Shown here: in pieces, positions 43,357 through 50,255 of the stretch
Layout of the letters: each line of letters begins with the position of its first letter
Numbering within the stretch: position 1 is the stretch's first letter
Assembly (NCBI RefSeq): GCF_010686765.1
Contig: NZ_JAAGWF010000008.1
Coordinates: 248,001 to 312,000 of the forward strand
DNA length: 64,000 bases
Source of the DNA: Geodermatophilus sabuli
Lineage (GTDB): Bacteria; Actinomycetota; Actinomycetes; Mycobacteriales; Geodermatophilaceae
Reading direction: 5' to 3'
Notes under the pieces: generated by a model
The model's input: only the letters and a program-made list of their open reading frames with translations
Database searches by the model: none
What the model was told of the DNA's origin: nothing
Program-made: the position numbers and the translations under genes

Positions 43357-43573
43357 GGCGTACCTCCCGTCCCGTCGGATCCGCCCCCGGGAGGGGCATC
43401 CTCTCGCAGATCACGGTAGCGACGGGAGCTGTGCCGCGCCGGGAGGACGATGCCGACGCGCGCTGTGCAGAAGTGCCAAACCGTCAGCGGTCGTCGGTCA
43501 TCCGGTGGTACGGCCGGGGCGGCTGTGACGGAGCGGTACGTGCGCGACGGCAGGGTGTGGTGGACCGGGCGAC

Positions 43574-44662
43574 TCAGCCGGTGGTGCCGTCGCGGTCCCC
43601 GGCGACGTCGCGGTCCCGGTCGCCGGGCAGCGGCAGCTCCGCCGGACGCAGCGTGCGGATCGTCGCCTCCAGCGGCTGTGGGGTCGGCACCGGCGTCTCG
43701 GCGACGCCCAGGTCGTCGAAGCGGCGGGCGGCCACCAGCACCGAGCTCTCGTAGGAACCCACCGTCTCGTTGTAGCGGCCCATCGCCGAGGACAGCGCCG
43801 AGCCGAGGCGGGTGAGGTGACCCGACAGCGTGGTGAGTCGGGCGTGCAGCCGCCGTCCGACCTCCAGCACCTGGTCGGCGTCGCGGGCCAGCCGCTCCTG
43901 CCGCCACGAGTAGGCGACGGTGCGCAACAGGGCCAGCAGCGTGCTGGGCGTGGCCAGCACGACGTCGCGGGCGAAGCCGTACTCCAGCAGCCCGGGCTCG
44001 GCCTCCAGGGCGGTGGTGAGGAACCCGTCGGAGGGGACGAACAGCACGGTGAACGGCGCGGCGGGACGGAACGCCGTCGGGTAGCGGCGGGCGGCGAGCT
44101 GGTCGACGTGGGTGCGCAACTGCCGGGCGTGCACGGCGATGCGCTCCGCGCGCACGCCGACGTCGTCCGCCTGCACCGCCTCGATGTAGCCGGCGAAGGG
44201 CACCTTCGCGTCGACCACCACCTGCCGCCCGTCGGCGAGCGTCACCACCAGGTCGGGGCGGACGCCGGCGCCGGCGTCGTTGGTCCCGCTGGGCTGCTCG
44301 ACGAAGTCGCAGTGCTCGAGCAGGCCGGCCACCTCGACCACCCGGCGCAGCTGCACCTCCCCCCAGCGGCCGCGTACGTGCGGGGTGCGCAGCGCCGTCA
44401 CCAGGGCGGCGGTCTCCTGCCGCAGCATGGAGGAGGCCTGCCCCACGCTCCCCATCTGCTCCCGCAGCTCACCGTGGGCGGTCGCCCGGGCCCGCTCGAT
44501 CGTGGCCAGCAGGCGGTGCAGGTGGTCCAGCGACTCGTGCACCGGTTCCAGCCCCTCGTCGGCGGGCCGGCGGCGGGCCAGCAGCGCGACGACGCCGAGG
44601 GTGACGGCCGTGGCCAGCAGGGCGCCCAGGAGGAGACCGGTGAGCAGGGAAGCGGCATCCAT
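43574..44662 (-). CDS. rmuC: RmuC family DNA recombination protein
   Basis: RmuC limits inversions at short repeats and has a PD-(D/E)XK-like nuclease fold. The 362-residue product has an N-terminal membrane anchor (about residues 7-28), a coiled coil (40-90) and the RmuC core (RGRWGEVQLRRVVEVAGLLEHCDFVEQ; RPDLVVTLADGRQVVVDAKVPFAGYIEA). The 217-bp span 43357-43573 upstream of it in the plus direction holds no gene I can support. Confidence 0.9.
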   Translation of the reverse strand: MDAASLLTGLLLGALLATAVTLGVVALLARRRPADEGLEPVHESLDHLHRLLATIERARATAHGELREQMGSVGQASSMLRQETAALVTALRTPHVRGRWGEVQLRRVVEVAGLLEHCDFVEQPSGTNDAGAGVRPDLVVTLADGRQVVVDAKVPFAGYIEAVQADDVGVRAERIAVHARQLRTHVDQLAARRYPTAFRPAAPFTVLFVPSDGFLTTALEAEPGLLEYGFARDVVLATPSTLLALLRTVAYSWRQERLARDADQVLEVGRRLHARLTTLSGHLTRLGSALSSAMGRYNETVGSYESSVLVAARRFDDLGVAETPVPTPQPLEATIRTLRPAELPLPGDRDRDVAGDRDGTTG

Positions 44663-44791
44663 GGTCGGCGAGCCTGCCTCAGGTCACCGACACTTCCCGG
44701 CAACCCGGCCAGAGTGGCCACGACGGCCGGACCGCGGACGGCCGACGCGGCCACGCAGGCCGGGCCGCCGGCCGAGGCGAGGGCTCCTGCG

Positions 44792-45313
44792 TCAGGCGGG
44801 GACGGGGGCGTGCGCGGCCTCGTGGTCGAGCAGCCACCGCTTCACCGGCGTCCCCCAGCGGAAGCCGCCCAGGCCGCCGTCCGAGCCGAGCACCCGGTGG
44901 CAGGGGACGAAGAGGGCCGCGGCGTTCCGGGCACAGGCGTTGGCCGCCGCCCGCACCGCCGCCGGCCGGCCGCAGCGGGCGGCGAACGCGGCGTAGGTGT
45001 CCGGCTCGCCGGCCGGCACCGTGCGCAGCACCTCCCAGGCGTCCTCGAGGAAGGGCCCGGACCGCTGCCGGACCGGCACGCCGTCGATGGCGGTGACGTC
45101 GCCGGCGACGAACTCCGCCACCTTGTCCAGCGCGGGGAGGTGCTCGGCCGCCTCGACCCAGGTGGGCCGCAGCGCGCGGTGCACGACCGGCAGCAGCTCG
45201 CTGACGTCGGCGGTCCAGCCGGACGCGAGGACGACGTCGTCGGGCCCGACGACGACGGTGAACGGGCCCGGCGGTGTGTCGACGGTGGCGAAGCGGGCGG
45301 GCGAGGCGGTCAT
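44792..45313 (-). CDS. ogt: Methylated-DNA--[protein]-cysteine S-methyltransferase
   Basis: This suicide enzyme removes O6-alkyl groups from guanine. The 173-residue product has the acceptor motif VPCHRVLGSDGGLGGFRWG and the helix-turn-helix part YAAFAARCGRPAAVRAAANACARN. It overlaps the stop of the Ada/AlkA gene (ATGA), so the two repair activities are made together. Confidence 0.95.
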   Translation of the reverse strand: MTASPARFATVDTPPGPFTVVVGPDDVVLASGWTADVSELLPVVHRALRPTWVEAAEHLPALDKVAEFVAGDVTAIDGVPVRQRSGPFLEDAWEVLRTVPAGEPDTYAAFAARCGRPAAVRAAANACARNAAALFVPCHRVLGSDGGLGGFRWGTPVKRWLLDHEAAHAPVPA

Positions 45314-46800
45314 GAGGCGCTCCGATCGGGGAGGGGGTGCCGGGTGAAGAGGCTGGGGACGGCGAGCGCCCACAGGTGCAGGACGGCGTAGGACCGCCAC
45401 GGCCGCCACCGGGTCGCGGCGTCGGTGTCCGAGCTGCCGAGCGTGGCCAGGGACCGGCGCAGGGCGAGGTCGCCGGGCAGCCAGACGTCGGGGTCGGCCA
45501 GCCCGCGCAGCGCCACGAGCGACGCCGTCCAGGGCCCGATGCCCGGCACCGCGCGCAGCGACGCGACCGCCGTCTCCCGGTCCGCCCCGGCGTCGAGGCT
45601 GACCCGGCCGGCGTCGAGCGCGGCGGCCAGTGCGGTCACCGTGCGGCTGCGGGCGCCGGTCAGCCCGACGGCCGAGAGGTCGGCGTCGGCGAGCGCGGCG
45701 GGGCGGGGGAAGGCGTGGGTCAGCGTGCCCACCGGCTCGGCCAGCGGGGTGCCGACGGCGCGGAGCAGCCGCCCGGTGAGCGTGCGGGCGCCGGCCACCG
45801 AGACCTGCTGGCCGAGCACCGCGCGCACCGCGAGCTCGTCGGCGTCCGGGGAGGCGGGCACCCGGCAGCCGGGGGCGGCGGCGACGAGAGCGGCCAGGGC
45901 CGGGTCGGCGCCGAGGACGTCGTCCACCGCCGCCGGGTCGGCGTCGAGGTCGAGCATCCGGCGGCAGCGGGCCACCGCGACGCCCAGGTCGCGCAGGGCG
46001 GTCAGCCGCAGCCGGGCGGTGACCGCGGCACCCCCGTCGGGGCTGGGGGACAGGCGCACCACCGCCGGCCCGTGCGGCAGGTCCAGCACGCGGGCGAACG
46101 TCGTCCCGTCCCATTCCTCGAGGCCGGGGACGGCGTGCGCCCCCAGGAAGAGCAGCACCTCCGCCCCGTCGTAGGGAGCGCGCGCGGCCAGCCGGAGGGT
46201 GAGCTCGCCGGGTGGCCCGCCGCGGGTGGCACCGGGCGCGGCACGGCGCAGCTCGGTGGGAGTGAGCGCGAAGACCTCGCGCACCGTGTCGTTGAACTGC
46301 CGGATGCTGGCGAACCCGGCGGCGAAGGCGACGTCGGCCATCGGCAGGTCGGTGGTCTCGATCAGCAGCCGGGCGGTCTGGGCGCGCTGGGCGCGGGCGA
46401 GGGCGAGCGGGCCGACACCGAGCTCGTCGACCAGCAGCCGGTGCAGCTGACGCTCGGAGTACCCGAGCCGCGCGGCCAGGCCCGGAACGCCGCCACGCTC
46501 CACCTCGCCGTCGCCGATCAGCCGCATGGCGCGGGCGACGACGTCGGCCCGGACGTCCCACTCCGGAGAGCCGGGGACGGCGTCGGGCCGGCAGCGGCGG
46601 CAGGCGCGGTACCCGGCGCCCTGGGCGGCCGCGGCGGTCGAGAAGAAGCTGACGTTGCGCGCCAGCGGTGTGCGCGCCGGGCAGGAGGGGCGGCAGTAGA
46701 TGCCGGTGGTGGCCACGGCGGTGAAGAACCAGCCGTCGAACCGGGCGTCGCGGCTGGTCACCGCGCGGTAGCAGCGTTCGGGGTCCAGGAGCCGGCTCAC
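45310..46800 (-). CDS. alkA: Ada regulatory domain fused to AlkA DNA glycosylase
   Basis: The 496-residue protein joins three parts. The first is an Ada zinc domain (1-80; GIYCRPSCPAR and ACRRCRP give four cysteines, including the phosphotriester acceptor). The second is an AraC-type DNA-binding domain (85-185; FASIRQFNDTVREVF). The third is an AlkA 3-methyladenine glycosylase (190-490; VLGQQVSVAGARTL, VPGIGPWTASLVALRGL, catalytic Asp in LADPDVWLPGDLAL). It likely senses methyl phosphotriesters and induces its own operon. GTG start. This fusion is well known in actinobacteria. Confidence 0.93.
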   Translation of the reverse strand: MSRLLDPERCYRAVTSRDARFDGWFFTAVATTGIYCRPSCPARTPLARNVSFFSTAAAAQGAGYRACRRCRPDAVPGSPEWDVRADVVARAMRLIGDGEVERGGVPGLAARLGYSERQLHRLLVDELGVGPLALARAQRAQTARLLIETTDLPMADVAFAAGFASIRQFNDTVREVFALTPTELRRAAPGATRGGPPGELTLRLAARAPYDGAEVLLFLGAHAVPGLEEWDGTTFARVLDLPHGPAVVRLSPSPDGGAAVTARLRLTALRDLGVAVARCRRMLDLDADPAAVDDVLGADPALAALVAAAPGCRVPASPDADELAVRAVLGQQVSVAGARTLTGRLLRAVGTPLAEPVGTLTHAFPRPAALADADLSAVGLTGARSRTVTALAAALDAGRVSLDAGADRETAVASLRAVPGIGPWTASLVALRGLADPDVWLPGDLALRRSLATLGSSDTDAATRWRPWRSYAVLHLWALAVPSLFTRHPLPDRSAS

Positions 46801-46872
46801 GCACCGAGCATGACACCCCCGAGGGGCCTGGACTGGCGGTTTTCGGACGGGGCCGTCAGTCGCCGGACCCGC

Positions 46873-47172
46873 TCACATCCGGCCGTCGTCGCGGACCACG
46901 CGCAGGTGCGGGCCGGTGCGGACGTCGGCGCGCGCGTCCTCCACGAGCGGCAACCCGGCCGCCCGCCGGACCCGGTTCTCCGGGACGTCGAGCGCATGCG
47001 CGAGGGCGCCGGCCAGCCGTTCGCTGATCAGGCCCGAGTGTCCGCCGGACGCGATCCGGGTGATGGTCTCGGGCGCGATCGCCCACCGCGACCGCCGCGA
47101 CGCCTCGTCCGCGGTCGCGTCCAGTTCGAGCAGCCGCCGCTGGACGAGTCGCTGCAGGTCGTTGTCGGCCAC
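46873..47172 (-). CDS. Small helix-turn-helix protein
   Basis: The 99-residue product resembles an Xre-type DNA-binding protein (LVQRRLLELDATADEASRRSRWAIAPETITRIASG, then LAGALAHALDVPENRVRRAAGLP). A TAGCCT box stands 6 bases before the GTG, overlapping the tetR stop codon, so it may have its own leaderless promoter as well as read-through from tetR. Target unknown. Confidence 0.75.
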   Translation of the reverse strand: MADNDLQRLVQRRLLELDATADEASRRSRWAIAPETITRIASGGHSGLISERLAGALAHALDVPENRVRRAAGLPLVEDARADVRTGPHLRVVRDDGRM

Positions 47173-47181
47173 CCGGGAAGG

Positions 47182-47982
47182 CTAGGTCGGCGTCCCGCCT
47201 GCGGACAGTCCTGCAGGTCCCGTGTCGACGAGGACCCCGATCCCGTCGAGCAGTCGCGCCAGCCCGAACTCGAACGACCTCCGCGGGTCGTAGGCGCCGA
47301 GTTCCTCGCCGGCGACCGGGCCGACCCGGGCCGCGGTCGGGAACCGCTCGGCGTCGAACACCTGGGCGACGTAGGGCTCGGTCGCGGCCCACCACTGGTC
47401 CTCGCTGATGCCGGTCACCCGCTCCGCGGCGGCCTTCTCGTGCACCCCGCCGACCGTGCCGCGCACGAAGCCGTTGACCAGCGTGACCAGCAGGTCCATC
47501 TGGACCTCGGGCAGGCCCAGCCCGTCGACGGCCCGCAGTTCCAGCTCGTACTTGCGCATCAGCCCCGGCCCGAGCGGGGGACGGCCGGTGGACACGTGCA
47601 GCGCCCAGGGGTGCCGGAGGAAGAAGTCCCAGTTGGCCCGGGCGAGGGCCTCCAGGCGGGCCCGCCAGGGACCCGCGGTGAGCAGCCGCTCGTCGGGGTG
47701 GAGTTCGCCGAGCACGGCGTCGAGCATGAGGTCGAGCAGCTCTCCCTTGCCCGGGACGTGCGTGTACAGGGTCATCGCGGCCACCCCCAGCTCCGCGGCC
47801 ACCCGGCGCATCGACAGCGCGGACAGCCCGTCGGCGTCGGCCAGCGCGACGGCGGCCGCCACGATCCGGTCGACGTCCAGGGTCGTCTTCGGGCCCGGCC
47901 GGGAGTCGGCGCCCGGCGGCGTGCGCCAGAGCAGCGCCATGCTGCGCGCCGGATCGCCGGTGCCGGTGAACTCCGTGGCCAT
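47182..47982 (-). CDS. TetR/AcrR family repressor of the adjacent ABC exporter
   Basis: The 266-residue product has a TetR N-terminal helix-turn-helix (VDRIVAAAVALADADGLSALSMRRVAAELGVAAMTLYTHVPGKGELLDLMLD). A C-terminal ligand domain of the TetR_C type follows. It diverges from an ABC exporter, and two identical operator-like palindromes lie in the 102-bp gap. GGAGAG precedes the ATG at 47982 by 8 bases; an ATG at 48000 is possible. Confidence 0.9.
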   Translation of the reverse strand: MATEFTGTGDPARSMALLWRTPPGADSRPGPKTTLDVDRIVAAAVALADADGLSALSMRRVAAELGVAAMTLYTHVPGKGELLDLMLDAVLGELHPDERLLTAGPWRARLEALARANWDFFLRHPWALHVSTGRPPLGPGLMRKYELELRAVDGLGLPEVQMDLLVTLVNGFVRGTVGGVHEKAAAERVTGISEDQWWAATEPYVAQVFDAERFPTAARVGPVAGEELGAYDPRRSFEFGLARLLDGIGVLVDTGPAGLSAGGTPT

Positions 47983-48029
47983 GTCCTCACTCTCCAGCAT
48001 GCCGGGTCGCACACTGGCGGAACCATCTC

Positions 48030-48075
48030 CGTACGGCGTACGTTGTTGCCCCTCGGTGATGACGTACAGCGTACG
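48030..48075. promoter_or_regulatory. Paired TetR operators
   Basis: CGTACGGCGTACG (48030-48042) and CGTACAGCGTACG (48063-48075) are two 13-bp palindromes with identical arms, differing only in one central base. Their centres are 33 bp apart, three helical turns. A TTGTTG minus-35 candidate lies between them and the second site overlaps the expected minus-ten region of the exporter, which suits repression by the divergent TetR protein. Confidence 0.75.
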
Positions 48076-48084
48076 GAGGACGGC

Positions 48085-49047
48085 GTGACGATGGCGATCG
48101 AGGTGGCGGGGCTCACCAAGACCTACGGGACGACGGTGGTGCTGGACGGCGTGGACCTGCAGGTGGCGCGCGGATCGGTCTGCGCCCTGCTGGGCCCGAA
48201 CGGGGCGGGCAAGACGACGGCGGTCCGCGTCCTGACGACGCTGACCCGGCCGGACGCGGGCCGGGTGCACGTCGCCGGCGTGGACGTCCTCCGCCACCCC
48301 CGGGCCGCGCGGCGACGGTTCGGTCTCGTCGGGCAGCAACCCGCGGTCGACGACCTCCTCGGCGCCCGGCAGAACCTCGTGCTGTTCGCCCGGCTGCACC
48401 ACCTGGACCGCCGGACCGCCCGGGCCCGGGCCGACGAGCTGCTCGAGCAGGTCGGGCTGGCCGGCACCGGGGCCAAGCCGGTCCGGCAGTTCTCCGGCGG
48501 CATGCGCCGGCGGCTGGACGTCGCCGCGGGCCTGGTCCTGGCTCCCGAGGTGCTCTTCCTGGACGAGCCGACGACGGGGCTGGACCCGGCCGGTCGCCGC
48601 GACGTCTGGGACACCGTCCGCGCGCTGGTCGCGGGCGGGACGACGGTCCTCCTCACCACCCAGTACCTGGAGGAGGCCGAGCAGCTGGCCGACGACGTCT
48701 GCGTGCTCGACGGTGGCCGGGTCGTCGCCCGCGGCACGCCGCGCGAGCTGACCGCCGCGATCGGCGGGGACCGGCTGGAACTCGTGGTGGGCGATCCGGC
48801 CCGGGCGGCCGAGGCCGCGCGGCTGGCCGAGCGGGCGGCGGGTGGTCCGCCGGGTGCGCCGGCGGCCGACGGGGTGCGTGTCACGGTGCCGGTGTCGCGG
48901 CGCCCCGGGGTCGTGGGTGCCGTCGTGCGTGCGCTGGACGAGGCCGGCATCGAGGTGGACGACGTCGTGCTGCGGCCCACCACCCTCGACGAGGCCTATC
49001 TGCGGATCACCGGTGCCGACCGCACCCGGACGGAGGTGCCGGCGTGA
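48085..49047 (+). CDS. ABC exporter ATP-binding protein (DrrA-like)
   Basis: The 320-residue protein carries Walker [10 protein letters not shown], the signature FSGGMRRRLDVA and Walker [14 protein letters not shown]. The C-terminal accessory region is typical of daunorubicin-resistance (DrrA) exporters. The GTG at 48085 has GGAGG 5 bases upstream. It overlaps the permease gene (GTGA). It is probably induced when TetR releases its operators; substrate unknown. Confidence 0.92.
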   Translation: MTMAIEVAGLTKTYGTTVVLDGVDLQVARGSVCALLGPNGAGKTTAVRVLTTLTRPDAGRVHVAGVDVLRHPRAARRRFGLVGQQPAVDDLLGARQNLVLFARLHHLDRRTARARADELLEQVGLAGTGAKPVRQFSGGMRRRLDVAAGLVLAPEVLFLDEPTTGLDPAGRRDVWDTVRALVAGGTTVLLTTQYLEEAEQLADDVCVLDGGRVVARGTPRELTAAIGGDRLELVVGDPARAAEAARLAERAAGGPPGAPAADGVRVTVPVSRRPGVVGAVVRALDEAGIEVDDVVLRPTTLDEAYLRITGADRTRTEVPA

Positions 49048-49871
49048 CCGCGGCGACGCACCCGGCCGGGGAGACCACCGTCGGCGCGCGCCTGCGCTGG
49101 GCGGTCACCGACGCGCTGACCGTCGCCGGCCGGGATGCCGCGCACTGGCGCCGGCAGCCGGCCGCCCTGCTGGTGAACGCCCTGTTCCCCGTCCTGCTGC
49201 TGTTGATGTTCGTCTACCTGCTGGGCGGGTCCATGGCGGTGCCCGGCGGCGGTGACTACCGCGACTTCCTGGTCCCCGGGATGCTCGCGCTGGCCATGGT
49301 GTTCGGGGTGGAGGCCACGATGACCGCCGTCGTCACCGACACGGCGCGTGGCATCACCGACCGGTTCCGCTCCCTGCCCATGGCGCCGTCGGCGGTGGTC
49401 GCCGGTCGCTGCCTGGCCGACCTCGCGTCCTCGGTGGTGGGACTCGTGGTCCTCCTCGCCGCGGGTCTGGCGATCGGCTGGCGACCGGCCGGCATCGGGT
49501 CCGCCCTGGCCGCGGTCGGGTTGTTGCTCCTGCTGCGCCTGGCGTTCCTCTGGATCGGGATCCACCTGGGGCTGCTCACCCGCGATCCGGCCGCGGTGAC
49601 GGCGGTGCAGATCCTGGTGTGGCCCTTCGCCTTCCTGTCCAACGCGTTCGTCGCCGCGTCCTCGATGCCGGGCTGGCTCGCGACCGTCGCCGAGTGGAAC
49701 CCGCTGGCCGGCACGGTGACCGCCGTCCGTGACCTCTTCGGTGCCCCGGTGGGGACCGGTGGCGGCTGGGCGACCGAGCACGCGACGTTGCTCGCCGTCG
49801 GCTGGCCGGTCGTGCTCACCGTGGTGTTCGCGACGCTCAGCGTGCGGCGGTTCCAGGCGCTGTCGTCATGA
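49044..49871 (+). CDS. ABC-2 type exporter permease (DrrB-like)
   Basis: The 275-residue membrane protein has about six hydrophobic segments (for example VNALFPVLLLLMFVYLLGG and SSVVGLVVLLAAGLAIGW). It also has the ABC-2 conserved stretch FLVPGMLALAMVFGVEAT with RFRSLPMAPSAVVAGR. It pairs with the preceding ATPase to form an efflux pump. Confidence 0.92.
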   Translation: MTAATHPAGETTVGARLRWAVTDALTVAGRDAAHWRRQPAALLVNALFPVLLLLMFVYLLGGSMAVPGGGDYRDFLVPGMLALAMVFGVEATMTAVVTDTARGITDRFRSLPMAPSAVVAGRCLADLASSVVGLVVLLAAGLAIGWRPAGIGSALAAVGLLLLLRLAFLWIGIHLGLLTRDPAAVTAVQILVWPFAFLSNAFVAASSMPGWLATVAEWNPLAGTVTAVRDLFGAPVGTGGGWATEHATLLAVGWPVVLTVVFATLSVRRFQALSS

Positions 49872-49927
49872 GCGCACCGGGCGGTGGGAGCTGCCCCGGC
49901 GGGCTCGGCGGGACGGACGGACGGGGT

Positions 49928-50140
49928 TCAGCGGGAGAGGCCAACCGAGCCCAGGAGAGCGCCGCGTCGCCGACCGACGCGGGCGCACAGGTCGAGCACG
50001 GCGCCGACCAGCACCAGGCCCGTGCCGAAGACCAGCCCGGAGGGCCGCGTCTCGGGCAGCACCAGCGCGAACAGCAGGACGGCCATCCCCCCGACGACCA
50101 GCACGACCGTCGCCGGGCCGGCCCACATCGCTCGCTCCAC
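49928..50140 (-). CDS. Small membrane protein
   Basis: The 70-residue product has two hydrophobic segments (ATVVLVVGGMAVLLFALVL and GLVFGTGLVLVGAVLDLCA) linked by a short polar loop, and a basic C-terminus. The GTG has GGGGG at 5 bases. No family recognised. Confidence 0.55.
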   Translation of the reverse strand: MERAMWAGPATVVLVVGGMAVLLFALVLPETRPSGLVFGTGLVLVGAVLDLCARVGRRRGALLGSVGLSR

Positions 50141-50255
50141 GCGTTCCCCCTGCTGGCTGCCCGCCGGTCCCCCGACCGCGGTGCGATGACGGACGGTAGT
50201 GATGTCCCGGCACAGCTGGCCAGGGACCCCACTCCGACGGGGGACACGTCGTCGC

